A stretch of DNA of 64,000 bases, taken from the NCBI RefSeq assembly GCF_022014595.1, contig NZ_CP091740.1:3460200-3524199 (forward strand). The letters are read 5' to 3'. The position numbers and the translations under genes are program-made. The notes beneath the pieces were generated by a model, which did no database searches, had not been told where the DNA came from, and was given only the letters and a program-made list of their open reading frames with translations. The stretch comes from Solitalea lacus (GTDB lineage: Bacteria; Bacteroidota; Bacteroidia; Sphingobacteriales; Sphingobacteriaceae). Shown in pieces: positions 9,574 to 20,100 of the stretch. How positions within the stretch are numbered: position 1 is the stretch's first letter; each line of letters opens with the position of its first letter.

Positions 9574-9690
9574 ACAGCTATTTTGCCAGATATATGGTTA
9601 AGACGGGTAACTAAAGCTTTTGTGTAATATAAATTTTGTTTTTTTTCAAAAAAACAAAATTTTCCAACTCAAATGCTCAAAAAAAGCGAT

Positions 9691-10281
9691 TTAATGTTTT
9701 ATCCAGATTTGAAAAAAATAGAAAATGGGAGTAATTACTTCTAACTTACTTCTTAGAATTTTAAGCGCGTTACTGATTTGCTTTTTAACCGTATTTTCAC
9801 TGATAGCTAATTGGTCGGCAATTTCTTTATAGGGCAACTCAGCTTTTCGGCTGAGTTCAAAGATCTCGCGCATTTTAGGAGGGAGAAGCGAGATTTCTTT
9901 TTCAATTATTCGTGCTAACTCTTTTTCATGCATTTCATGTTCTATTGAAACTCTGTCCGAGTTAATTTCATTTTCAAGAATTAACAAATAATTACTTCTT
10001 ACCTTATTCTTATCAATAAGGTCCAATACTCTATTTCGAACTGAAGCATAAAGAAATGACGATAAATTTGATGTCAGAGCTATATCAGCAGACTTAACCC
10101 ATAGCATAGTGAAAATGTCTTGAATAATGTCTTTCGATTCTTCATCATTTTGCAGAATCCTGCGAGCATGTCTGAATAAAATCGCCCAATACCTCTTATA
10201 AATTTCCTCATAAGCTGCATGATTACCTTCTTTCAGAAGATGAAATAAGTCATTATCAGTTCGTTCTCTATATGATATCAT
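9691..10281 (-). CDS. ECF sigma factor (sigma-70 family), Sus-locus type
   Basis: 196 residues. Region 2 spans about residues 25-95 (YKRYWAILFRHARRILQNDEESKDIIQDIFTMLW, a DE-rich helix typical of ECF factors). Region 4 spans about residues 130-180 (LPPKMREIFELSRKAELPYKEIADQLAIS, ENTVKKQISNALKILR), a helix-turn-helix for the -35 element. It directs RNA polymerase to the promoter of the downstream susC/susD genes when FecR releases it. Confidence 0.93.
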   Translation of the reverse strand: MISYRERTDNDLFHLLKEGNHAAYEEIYKRYWAILFRHARRILQNDEESKDIIQDIFTMLWVKSADIALTSNLSSFLYASVRNRVLDLIDKNKVRSNYLLILENEINSDRVSIEHEMHEKELARIIEKEISLLPPKMREIFELSRKAELPYKEIADQLAISENTVKKQISNALKILRSKLEVITPIFYFFQIWIKH

Positions 10282-10532
10282 TTAACTCGTTTGCAACGAC
10301 GAATTAACAAAAAAATAATTGATAATTTAAAACTCACCCTACACAATCAAATGAAAAACAGCTTTTTAAAAAAATAAAAGACATTAACCTCAAGCCTATT
10401 ACATAGTTTCTATCATTTAATGCAATTCCTTGAATCTGTATAGACACATTGAATCGTGAACCTAAATCCTTGAAGAAAAGAACGCAAACCTATCCAACAA
10501 TAGTAGAGGAAGTTACTTTACAAATATCAGAC

Positions 10533-12053
10533 TCAGTCTTTGAACTTAAATTCAGTAACCATTGCAGCATGATCTGAGGGGTATTTAACCGGATGTTTAT
10601 CAATCACAAACGACTTTATTGCCTTCAGTTGATGACCTTTGTAATAAATGTAATCGATCCGATCTTTAAAAGCTTTTGGAAATTGCGGACTCCAGGTGAT
10701 GCCTCTATCTTTTAATGGATCAGGATAAAGCTCGCGGAAGCTATCAATGAATCCTGCTTTTTGCATGACATTGCTTGCAGGAAAATTTATTACGTAGCCG
10801 CTATTGAGGTGACGGGTGGCTTCGGTATAATCAAGATGAGAACCGGTATTGAAATCACCACAAAAAATTACCGGAATAGCAGTTTGGCTGACATAAGGCT
10901 CAATTTTCTGCAGAATATTACGAAGTCGTTGAGCATTTACCTTGTCTTGCTGTCGTTGCCAATCAGCAGTATCAATGGGTTTCCCCTTTTCAATCATTTC
11001 CCAGTAATCAAAAGGATAATTAAGCCAATTGGTAAAAAACAGGATTCGTTTATTCTTAGCTAATCTGAGATAAGCCCCTCCGTTATAAAAGGGTTCATAC
11101 CCATCCGCTGTTTCTTCTATTGGATAGCGGCTCATAATCGAAAGATTTGTACTCCGCAGATAAAAATAAAAGCCCAAGGCATCAGCAATTTTTGCCCCCG
11201 AACCATACGTCTCTTGCATCGAAACAATATCAGCTCCAGAGCTTTTGATAACATCCACAATACGCTGTACTCCAACTTCTTTACCCGTTTCATTGCCCCC
11301 ATGCCAAATGTTATAGTTCATTACTTTAAAAGTGCCTATTACATGCATTTCTGCTTCTTTCTTTCCAGAGGAATAGCACTTTGCATATTCATTAATGAAA
11401 TAAGTTGAAGGCAGTATCTGATCAAATACTTTTACTTCATCAATGCAGCCATTAAAAGTGTCCCATTCGCCAATATCGCCGGAAGGCTTACCGCCAATAT
11501 GCAGTTCATCAGCAACATTAACACTGTCGAGGCCAGGCGTATAATAAATGGCAACGTTTAAACCATCATAATATAAACGGCTTTCTTTCTTGTCAGTATC
11601 ATAAGTAAAAGCCAATAAATGCCATTGTTGATCCTTAATACTCTGTCGTTGTGGAGTGGGATTGTAATCGTAGCTTGTATTTGAATCACTGATTTTCCAA
11701 TACCATGCTCCATTAGCTTGTGCACCAATACTCCAGCCAAACTGCTTTTTATTTTCTTCTTTTACTGCTCTTATGATCTCGTAATTGCTTTGCAAATTTT
11801 GAGCAGCTTTAACCCAAAGTACTATTGAAAATGATTGCTTATTGTTGTGTAATGCGTAGGGCATTTTAAGCACGTTTCGTTGAGACGCTGAAGCAGAAAG
11901 ATCAAGTGCTGAGCCATTTAAAGATTTAATGGTATTGTAGCTGGGATCAGCATTAAAAGAATGCTGATAGATGGCGGTCTGGGCAAAGACGCTGGTTGTT
12001 AACAGGATGCCACTCAGGAGAAAAATAAAGCTGATTTGTTTTTTTATAATCAT
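10533..12053 (-). CDS. Secreted EEP-family phosphodiesterase/nuclease with LamG-type domain
   Basis: 506 residues from the ATG at 12053; a GTG three codons upstream is less likely. A signal peptide ends near VFAQ. Residues about 30-215 form a LamG/concanavalin-like domain (FSIVLWVKAAQN, WHLLAFTYD, LHIGGKPSGDIGEW, GCIDEVKVFD). Residues about 240-505 form an endonuclease/exonuclease/phosphatase domain with the family active site: Asn in MNYNIWHGG, Glu in VSMQETYG, GDFN, DRIDYIYYKG and SDH. EEP enzymes are metal-dependent and cut phosphodiester or phosphomonoester bonds in nucleic acids, phosphoinositides or sphingomyelin. The lectin-like domain suggests binding to a polymer or surface. It is the last of three EEP genes behind the second SusC/SusD pair. 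Confidence 0.85.
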   Translation of the reverse strand: MIIKKQISFIFLLSGILLTTSVFAQTAIYQHSFNADPSYNTIKSLNGSALDLSASASQRNVLKMPYALHNNKQSFSIVLWVKAAQNLQSNYEIIRAVKEENKKQFGWSIGAQANGAWYWKISDSNTSYDYNPTPQRQSIKDQQWHLLAFTYDTDKKESRLYYDGLNVAIYYTPGLDSVNVADELHIGGKPSGDIGEWDTFNGCIDEVKVFDQILPSTYFINEYAKCYSSGKKEAEMHVIGTFKVMNYNIWHGGNETGKEVGVQRIVDVIKSSGADIVSMQETYGSGAKIADALGFYFYLRSTNLSIMSRYPIEETADGYEPFYNGGAYLRLAKNKRILFFTNWLNYPFDYWEMIEKGKPIDTADWQRQQDKVNAQRLRNILQKIEPYVSQTAIPVIFCGDFNTGSHLDYTEATRHLNSGYVINFPASNVMQKAGFIDSFRELYPDPLKDRGITWSPQFPKAFKDRIDYIYYKGHQLKAIKSFVIDKHPVKYPSDHAAMVTEFKFKD

Positions 12054-12228
12054 TATGTACACCTATCCTTCTAAAAATTTAGAACTTTTTAAAGTTTTCG
12101 AACGCTTCAATAGAGATAAAATAACCGGCTACAAATAACCATGCAGTCGGATTGTACTTGGTTACCATTTCAAAAATTTCTTTAACACAACAGTTGTTTA
12201 TGACAATTTTTAAATGATCACCAACCAA

Positions 12229-14181
12229 CTATTCTTTGATAATCCTTATTGTTTGAATTTTCTCTTGCGCAACTATTTGTATTAAGTAAATTCCATTTTT
12301 AAAAGCTCTTAAATCCAATGTATTGTGATCATTCATTTTGAAATTAATAGTCTTGTTTAGAATTTTTCTTCCATCCAAATCAGACACGAAAACTTGTGAA
12401 GAAAAATCCTCTGATGAAACTAAAGTTATCAGTCCGTTCGATGGATTTGGATAGGCTTTAATTTCTAAAGAAGTATTATTTAATGTTGATTCATTAGTTT
12501 TCTCGCTACTCGTTTTTATTGTAGGACCTGAAACGGTAGCTGGGATAGAGATAGTTGCAACCATTGCTTTATGATCAGATGGCCAAGGCAAGGTTGATGC
12601 TTCGAAAATATCATTTCCATTACCTCCGGCTGTTGCAACATTATAAGCATAAGAACTAACTGGTCCAACTATGGCCGCAGTAGTAGCCGTTACACCCTCT
12701 CCTTTATAAAAAATATAATCAATACGATCTCTTTCATCACTCAATGGAGTCCAACTGGTGCTCACTCCTCCGTTTGTGGCAACAGCTGGCCAAGTAATTC
12801 CTGGATTTAACACCTCATCAGGATAAACTTGACGATATGCATCTGTATAGCCATTATTTTTAAGGGAAAGCGTTGTGTTCCATTGATAAACCACACCATT
12901 ATGATCGTATAAATTTGCTTGTCTTGCAGTCCAATCTAAGCAAGAAGGCTCGTTGAAATCACCAATTAACAGAACAGGACGAGTTTCGTTTTGCATGTAC
13001 GAAATAAAAGCTACGATTTGCTCATCTCTCTGAGAGCCTAGATTTTGACCTGAAATTGCTGTTAAATTGGTTTCGGGTGCAAAGGGATTTAATGGATTCC
13101 ATCCCGCATATGCTCCTGAACCACCACAAGCATAACCACGAGGTAAATAGGTAGCATAATAGGTGTAATCTAAATGCGAAGGGCAAACAACAACAGTAGT
13201 TCCATTTACATTCACATTATAAACAACAGTTGCACCATTTAATATTGGACCCGACAAACTAATAGGATATTTACTGATAATCGAAACATCAGAACCTGTT
13301 ACATATCCTCTATAATACGTTTTGCCAACTGCCGCAAGATCGTTAACAATTTTTGTCGTCCAGTCGCCATTATAATTTCGAACTTCCGTAAAACCCACGA
13401 TATCAGGATTTACTGAATTAATTACATCTCTGATGTAAGTCATACCATTTGCAACCGATGTTCCTTCCTGCCACACATTGAACTGCATCACTTTTAAAAG
13501 ACTTGTTCCGGCCGAGGCAACTGTGACATAACCGTTTTTAGTCAATGTGTTTGATCCATTAGCATTAGTGGCTGTAAGCGTAACCGCATAAGTTCCACTT
13601 GTGGGATAAGTTACAGTAGGGTTTTTAGCGGTACTGGCTGATGGAGTTCCACCAGCAAATGACCACGACCATGAAGTTGGAGCGCCTGTTGATTGATCTG
13701 CAAATGTTGTTGATCCACCTGGTATTACGGAAGTCGAACTGGCTGTAAATGCAGCAACCGGTTCTATTGAAGCCGATACAACGATGAAATTAACCGCAGC
13801 CATAACAGTAAAACCATCATTTGCTAAAAGGCACACTTTGTAATTGCCAGCTGCTGCAATACCACCAGTAAAAGTGACTGTTCCACTGGCAATCTTTTTT
13901 TTGGCGGCAGTTTGTGTACCGCTTGTGTAAAGCCACCCAATATTGTTACCTGCGGCCGGTGTGGTAGTTTGAAGAAACAATCCAATCCAATCCTTTGACA
14001 TTGTTGAGCCGGTGAAATTTACTGAAATAGGCTCACCTGTATTGTAGGATGCTTTATTTGTTGTAACTGTTTGTGCTTGCAACGTATTGCTGAAACAAAG
14101 CAATAACGCGAATAAAACAACAGCACGCAATTGGTTGCAAGCTAAATTGCTCGAACAACAAAAGAATATTGTTTTTTTCAT
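12229..14181 (-). CDS. Secreted EEP-family phosphodiesterase/nuclease with PKD domain and T9SS tail
   Basis: 650 residues from the ATG at 14181; a start 16 codons upstream lacks a signal-like N-terminus. Order: signal peptide ending near LQAQ (about residue 37), an Ig/GEVED-like domain (SYNTGEPISVNFTG), a PKD domain (SWSFAGGTPSAS, YPTSGTYAVTLTATNANG), the EEP catalytic domain (FNVWQEG, TEVRNYNG, CPSHLDYT, LIGDFNEPSCLDW, ERDRIDYIFYKG, WPSDHKAMVA), and a C-terminal type IX sorting domain (IKAYPNPSNGLITL, FKNGIYLIQI). All EEP catalytic residues are present. The T9SS tail means export to the cell surface or medium. The exact phosphodiester substrate is not evident. Confidence 0.9.
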   Translation of the reverse strand: MKKTIFFCCSSNLACNQLRAVVLFALLLCFSNTLQAQTVTTNKASYNTGEPISVNFTGSTMSKDWIGLFLQTTTPAAGNNIGWLYTSGTQTAAKKKIASGTVTFTGGIAAAGNYKVCLLANDGFTVMAAVNFIVVSASIEPVAAFTASSTSVIPGGSTTFADQSTGAPTSWSWSFAGGTPSASTAKNPTVTYPTSGTYAVTLTATNANGSNTLTKNGYVTVASAGTSLLKVMQFNVWQEGTSVANGMTYIRDVINSVNPDIVGFTEVRNYNGDWTTKIVNDLAAVGKTYYRGYVTGSDVSIISKYPISLSGPILNGATVVYNVNVNGTTVVVCPSHLDYTYYATYLPRGYACGGSGAYAGWNPLNPFAPETNLTAISGQNLGSQRDEQIVAFISYMQNETRPVLLIGDFNEPSCLDWTARQANLYDHNGVVYQWNTTLSLKNNGYTDAYRQVYPDEVLNPGITWPAVATNGGVSTSWTPLSDERDRIDYIFYKGEGVTATTAAIVGPVSSYAYNVATAGGNGNDIFEASTLPWPSDHKAMVATISIPATVSGPTIKTSSEKTNESTLNNTSLEIKAYPNPSNGLITLVSSEDFSSQVFVSDLDGRKILNKTINFKMNDHNTLDLRAFKNGIYLIQIVAQEKIQTIRIIKE

Positions 14182-14393
14182 AAGATGGATCTGGGGTGAT
14201 ATGTTTAGATTAAATATTATACAATACATCGCAGACTTAACTATGAATTACTCATACCGATATAGAACATCACCTCTAAACATACTTCACCTTTATCTTA
14301 TCCAGCCCATATCAACTATGGTATTTATGGTTAAAGCGATATGTTTGTGAATCTCCGGGCTTATGACAAAACCAGAGCAGATCTATGTTTTTC

Positions 14394-15482
14394 TTACTTC
14401 TTTGTTATTTTGAATGTTGCTAATAATCCCTTATGATCAGATGGCCATATGCCATTGGGTTTAAGCAAAGGATCGGAAAGTGTCCTATCTTCAAAACCGC
14501 TGCCTCTTACAATGCAAGCAGAAGGACCTACCACGATTATATTTTGCAGCGTAATTCGTTTATCGTCATTATAATAGATAAAATCAATGCGGTCTCTTTC
14601 ATCGGCATCGGGTGCCCAAACTAATTTTGACAATTCTGCATTGGCATTGAAAGCAGCCCATGTAAAGCCTGGGTATTTGACAGGATCAGGATATTTTACC
14701 CGATAAGCATCTTTATAGCCTTTGTTTTGCAGGGTTATACTATTGTGCCATGGCACAACGGTTCCGTTATGGTCAAACAGGTTTTTGGTTGCTTCTGTCC
14801 AATCGAGGTGCGATGGCTCATTGAAATCTCCTCCCATAATGATAATGCTTCCTTTTTTTTGTTCTTCGGCTGCATCAGCAACAAAAGCATTAATAGCTTC
14901 ATCGCGCTTAGAATCAATATTTTGTTGAAGTATTGCGTTTACGTCCGTGATGGGAGCTGGCAACTTTTTCCAGGTAACACCATCGTAACCTCTTGGTAAA
15001 TAGCATGCATAGTGCGTGTAATCAATATGAACAGAGTATACAGCAATTCTCACTTCTTTACTCGGCTGAAGGATAATCTTATCGAAATTACCTGAGTACA
15101 TGCCCGCAGTGAAAGAAGCTATCTGGAATTTGGAGAGAATGCTTACATTATTATCGTAGAACGAATAAAAATTAGCTCCTTTTACTTTCAATGCACTAAT
15201 AATGCGTTCGTTAAACTTGGTTCCATTATAATTACGAACCTCACTTAAGGTTACCACATCAGCCTTTGATTGTATAATTACATCAGCAATGGCATCAAAC
15301 CCGCCATTGAGCATGGTGCCTTCTTGCCACACATTTAACTGCAATACTTTTAACTGCAAGGAATCGGTATCTACAGAAGGAGAAATCGTTTTAGGGCTAA
15401 TAATTTCACTCACAGCAGATTTGCAGTTCCCTACAAATACAGCCATTATAAACAAGGCAACGAAAAGGAATCTTCTTTGCAT
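14394..15482 (-). CDS. EEP-family phosphodiesterase/nuclease lipoprotein
   Basis: 362 residues. The N-terminal signal runs into a lipobox-like VGNC (Cys20), so it is probably a lipoprotein. One EEP domain follows: LNVWQEG, LSEVRNYNG, SVHIDYTHYACYLPRGYDG, GGDFNEPSHLDWTEATKN, ERDRIDFIYYND, WPSDHKGLLA. It is close to the catalytic domain of the PKD/T9SS protein next door (shared NVWQEG, EVRNYNG, LPRGY and GDFNEPS-LDW motifs), so the two look like paralogues with different anchoring. It lies about 200 bp after the second SusD gene. Confidence 0.88.
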   Translation of the reverse strand: MQRRFLFVALFIMAVFVGNCKSAVSEIISPKTISPSVDTDSLQLKVLQLNVWQEGTMLNGGFDAIADVIIQSKADVVTLSEVRNYNGTKFNERIISALKVKGANFYSFYDNNVSILSKFQIASFTAGMYSGNFDKIILQPSKEVRIAVYSVHIDYTHYACYLPRGYDGVTWKKLPAPITDVNAILQQNIDSKRDEAINAFVADAAEEQKKGSIIIMGGDFNEPSHLDWTEATKNLFDHNGTVVPWHNSITLQNKGYKDAYRVKYPDPVKYPGFTWAAFNANAELSKLVWAPDADERDRIDFIYYNDDKRITLQNIIVVGPSACIVRGSGFEDRTLSDPLLKPNGIWPSDHKGLLATFKITKK

Positions 15483-15572
15483 AATTTTTAGTATACGAGA
15501 ATTAAGATTAAAGAATAAAGATAACCATTACTTGAATTAACAGACTCTACATCAACAAGCATATAATATACT

Positions 15573-15644
15573 TGTCATGCTGAAGCACGAAGTATCCCTC
15601 CCAAAAGCGGTTCGGTTGCGGATTCCTCGTGCCTCGGAATGACA
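15573..15644. repeat. REP-like imperfect inverted repeat
   Basis: A 72-bp element starts TGTCATGCTGAAGCACGA and ends TCGTGCCTCGGAATGACA. The two 25-bp ends are imperfect reverse complements, with the core GCACGA/TCGTGC and TGTCAT/ATGACA exact. Similar sequences are widely scattered between genes in Bacteroidota, from memory of such genomes. It lies between the susD gene and the first EEP gene and could fold in their mRNA. Confidence 0.6.
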
Positions 15645-15690
15645 CTAATAACCTACACTTAATGGCATTGTTAAATACCCACTTCAAATT

Positions 15691-17154
15691 CTATTGCAAA
15701 ACCCACATTACTCCGTTTATATTATCAGACCCGGTATATTGACGTTGCACAGCAGCTTCAATATTGGTTTTATTAATTGTGTATTCGGCTTGCGGATACT
15801 TCCAGCGCTTAGGTATTTGCCCACCATTTAATGTACCAGGACCAACGCTAAAAGTTGGAAAGCCTGTACGACGCTGCTCAAGAAATGGCTCCCAGAAAGA
15901 GTTCATGAAAGATGCGATGTATTTTTGGGTGATGATTTGCTCTATAGCCTTTGCTGAATCAAACTTAACCTTAACACCGTCCTTGTAAGTGGCTACCGGA
16001 ATTCCATAAAAAGCAAACGAAGCATCAATACCGGCATTGTAGTTTTGTTCAGCAGTAATGTAGCTTCCTCTTCCTGCAGGTATCCAACCTCTTGAGATTG
16101 CCTCTGCAATTAAAAACTGCTGCTCAGCAAATCCCATAAAAATTAAAGGCTCATTTACTTGATTTTCAACATACCTTCTTTTTAATCTTGAAGCGTTTTT
16201 AGAGGCTGTTTGCTGATTAGCAACGGTAAGACCGGCATCTACTCCTTCATAACTGCTAAACACATTAGGTGCCATACCAGATATAGGATCGCCAAAACTA
16301 AACAATCGAGAGTCATTCCTGTCCTTTAGTATGGTTACAAATCCTTTTTCCAAAGAAACTAAACTAGCTACCGTTGTGCTCTGAAAAAGCGGATAAGAAT
16401 TATTGGCTGCAGAAGTATTGAAAACCAGTTGTCCATTATCAGCATTACCTGTCATTAACGGGTATTTATCTGGGTTACTAATTATACTTTGAAATTGCTG
16501 CTTGACATTAAGTTTTGCATTATTCTCTTTTTTAGAAAGATGAATAAGGATGCGCAAACGGTAGGCGTTCACCAGTTTTTTCCATTGAAGGATCTGCTGA
16601 GATTTACTTCCATAAATAATATCGCCGGCAAGAGTACCTTTACTAGGATCAAGGATGCTATTCGCTTCTTCCAGCTCATTTAAAACCCCTGCATAAATAT
16701 CTTCCTGAGCATCATACTTAGGTTTTTGCACGCCCTCCAATGCTTTCAATGCATCCGAATAAGGTACGTCTCCAAAAGATTCCGTAAGGGAAATAAAATG
16801 AACAGCCCTAAAAAATTTTGCCAATCCTCTGTAGTTCACCTCTCCTGTTTTTTGAGCCATTTCATCCATCTTTTGTATTTGTCGTAATACATCATAAGCT
16901 CCATAAGCTGATGCCCCCCAACCGTAATTTATATTCACATTTGGGCGCTCATAATAAGTTAAGTGCCGGCTTGCATAAGCAGGATCTGCCGGCCAGCCAT
17001 TAAAGGTGCTCACGCAAATATTGGTAAGTAAAAGTGCAGAAGAAGCTGAAGATGGATTATTGGGATTCTCCAAATAATAATCATGCTTTTTACACGATGA
17101 GAGCATTGCAAGTAGACATGCTGTTAATGCAAATAATTTATATAAAGGTTTCAT
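15691..17154 (-). CDS. SusD/RagB-like lipoprotein (SusD-like 2 type)
   Basis: 487 residues from the ATG at 17154; the frame opens with a TTG nine codons earlier. The lipobox is LSSC (about Cys21). Helical SusD-type repeats follow (YRGLAKFFRAVHFISLTESFGDVPYSDAL; KLVNAYRLRILIHLS), with the C-terminal EQQFLIAEAISRGW and ITQKYIASFMNSFWEPFLEQRRTGFP. The layout matches the SusD-like family that pairs with SusC proteins. It is encoded 39 bp after the second susC gene, and its neighbours suggest that it binds a product of the EEP enzymes. Confidence 0.9.
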   Translation of the reverse strand: MKPLYKLFALTACLLAMLSSCKKHDYYLENPNNPSSASSALLLTNICVSTFNGWPADPAYASRHLTYYERPNVNINYGWGASAYGAYDVLRQIQKMDEMAQKTGEVNYRGLAKFFRAVHFISLTESFGDVPYSDALKALEGVQKPKYDAQEDIYAGVLNELEEANSILDPSKGTLAGDIIYGSKSQQILQWKKLVNAYRLRILIHLSKKENNAKLNVKQQFQSIISNPDKYPLMTGNADNGQLVFNTSAANNSYPLFQSTTVASLVSLEKGFVTILKDRNDSRLFSFGDPISGMAPNVFSSYEGVDAGLTVANQQTASKNASRLKRRYVENQVNEPLIFMGFAEQQFLIAEAISRGWIPAGRGSYITAEQNYNAGIDASFAFYGIPVATYKDGVKVKFDSAKAIEQIITQKYIASFMNSFWEPFLEQRRTGFPTFSVGPGTLNGGQIPKRWKYPQAEYTINKTNIEAAVQRQYTGSDNINGVMWVLQ

Positions 17155-17193
17155 TATAGTCTTTTTTAACACTGAATACAAAACATTTCCTTT

Positions 17194-20100
17194 TTAAAAC
17201 TTTAGATTAAGGTTGAAACCGATATTTCGGTAAGTGGGCTCAGCCAAGTCAAAACCGTCATATCCATCAGGATCCATAAACGGAACCTTGGTGAACAGTA
17301 ACAGGTTACGACCTACTACTGAAAAGTTGGCTGAACTGAAAGGTGTTTTCTTCAACAGCTTAGGAGATACATTATAGGTTAAGGCGACTTCTCTTAGTTT
17401 AACAAAAGTTTTGTCGTATAAGTTGGCCTCGTCAATACCATTGGTATAAGTGGTCATTACCCAATCAACATAATCCACTTTGGTGGTATTAGGTGCAAAC
17501 TTTCTGGTATCGCTAATAATATTACCCTGCGGATCGTATTCTACAGCTCCTTCGGTAACCACTACCCCATCAGCCAGGTACGTGGCTTTTCCTGCATAGG
17601 AATCATCGCGATATTGGTTTGCTGTTGATTTGTGCATACCTCCCTCAAATAGTTTCGCTTCCAAACCGTTATACATTTTTCCGCCAATACGTCCGTCAAA
17701 TGAAAAACTAAGGTTAAAGTTCTTGTATGCAATATTGTTAGTGATACCAAAATCCCAATCATGGCCTGTATAACCCATATTTACCGCTTGGTTAATATAC
17801 TTTGGCAGACCTCCTTCCATTACGATCTTTCCATCTGGTGAACGCTCCCAGGCCCATCCGCGATATACATCTGTACGTTCTCCAAGTTTCACTCCATCTC
17901 TGATGCTGTCTCCTCCAAAATATTCTTTCACATAGTTTCTCAAGCGACTGTAGTTAAAGGCGATATCCCATTTTAAGTTATTGCTCTTAACTGGAGTGGC
18001 AGAAAGAATTAATTCAATTCCTTTTCTATTGTAAACATCTCCGTTAATAATTAAGCTGCTATAACCCGAAGCCTGTGAAAGCGGAATAGTTCTGATTGAG
18101 TTTTTATCCAGGTAATTGTAATAAGTAAAATCAACACCTATGCGATTGCTAAAAAACTTAAGCTCAGTACCCACTTCTCTTGATATAGTTCTGTTCGGTT
18201 TAAGTGCAGGGTCATATATTGAACCCGGCAAGTTAAGCGAAGGTGTACCATTCCATCTCGTACCACGTGAATAAGTGGGCAATGTATAATAGGCTGTAGG
18301 GTCGGAAGAAACGTCTGCATAGGCACTACGCAATTTCACAAAGGAAATAGCAGATGGCATTTTTACCATTTCAGATACTATTAATCCTAGGGAAGCCGAT
18401 GGGTAAAAGAATGAATTATAAGGCTTTTGCAGCGCGCTCGACCAATCATTACGCCCACTTAGATTAAAGTACACCATGTTTTTATAGGCTATGTCAGCAT
18501 AACCGTATACACTTTTTACTTCGCGCTCTATTAAGTTGTTAGTAGATTGAATAGGATCCCGGGAATTAGCAAGATTATAGCTTCCTGGAACACTTAGACC
18601 ACCAACTGTATTGGAATTAAGAGACTTGGATTGCTCATAACGATCGGAGGCTCCTGCAGAAATAGTTGCACTAAAATCTTTCAGAAAACTCTTTTTATAA
18701 GTAAGCAATGCATCTGTTACAAGACGAAGGTTATTACTACTGCCTAAACTATATTGCCCAAACGGAGACTTTGAAGTTCCATAGTTAATAAAGCTATATG
18801 GTGTTTTAGTATCTGAAAGTGCATTATTTACAGTGGCTCCACCTCTGATAAGAAAACTCAGATCTTTGGTAATATCATAAGTTAAATTTGCCTGAGAAAC
18901 CACCACATCATTTGTATAGTTTTTTAAGTACTCGTTTGCCAAAAACCAAGGGTTGTTGTACCATGTATAATTGTAGGTTTGTTGGTTGAGATCCTGTTTT
19001 CCCGCCTTCCAGTAATTACGCATATCATTAATATCTACTTCAGGCCCCATCCATAGTACGATGTTGTAAAAGAAGTTATTGGGTCCGTAACCAGTAGAAG
19101 GATAATTAGGCGTGTACTGTTTGTTATAGGATACTGTGGCTTCAGCCTTTAACTTTTCTGTTATTTTTAAACCGCCTGCAAGATTTAAAGTGGTGGAATT
19201 AAGTTTGGTATTTGGTACCTGGCCACGCTGGTAAACATGAGATAAAGAAATACGATAATCACTGCGATCGGTTTTCCCGGCCAAACTGAAGTTTGTTGTA
19301 TTTAACAATTCATTGCGCAGAAACTTTTCCAAATTACTTTGACTGCGAGTTACCCATGGTAATGCTACCAGATTGCCTGTGTTAGGATCAACCGGGCTGT
19401 TGTACTGAGGAATCTCTACAAAGCCGCTGGCAGTGTTTGGGTCTTTTTGGTTTAGCTTTGGCCCCCATACGTATCCATAATCATCGTAGGTACCGCCGCC
19501 ACGACCATCTTTAAATGCATACTGACCGTTCCAGCCCATACCATATTGATCCTGCGTTTCAGGAATGCGAAGAAATCCCGCCTGGAATTGGGTGGAAGTA
19601 TTAAAAGACACCTCTACGCCGTTGGCGCCTCCTTTTCCTTTTTTGGTCGTGATCATAATAGCACCTTCTTTACCCAAACCACCGTATAACAATCCTGCTG
19701 CATTACTCTTCAATACGTTTACGCTCTCAATATCATCAGGGTTTAAGTTCCAAAAATCAGTACGGGTAGGCACCCCATCAATAACAATTAATGGATTGCC
19801 TCCACGCAAAGTGAGAGAGGGTGTTTCAAATAATGTAGATGAATTGTAAATGGACAAACCGGCCACTTTGCCATTAAGACTGCTGAGAACATTGGACTCT
19901 CTGGCTTTTTCCATTTCAGCACCCTTAACTTCCTGAGTGGCAAAAGCAATTTTTGCCTTCTCTTTTTTGATACCCAAAGCCGTTACTACCACTTCACCCA
20001 ATGCTTTTGTTTCTTCATTGAGTATTAGATTTAAAGTGGTGATCTTTTTTGTAATCTGAATTTCACGAATTTTAAAGCCTACCATTTGAGCTACAAGAAA

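Noticed and set aside
14087..14350. 87-codon plus-strand frame over the signal-peptide region of the PKD/EEP gene
   Set aside because: Mostly the shadow of the signal peptide codons of the minus-strand gene; no protein features.
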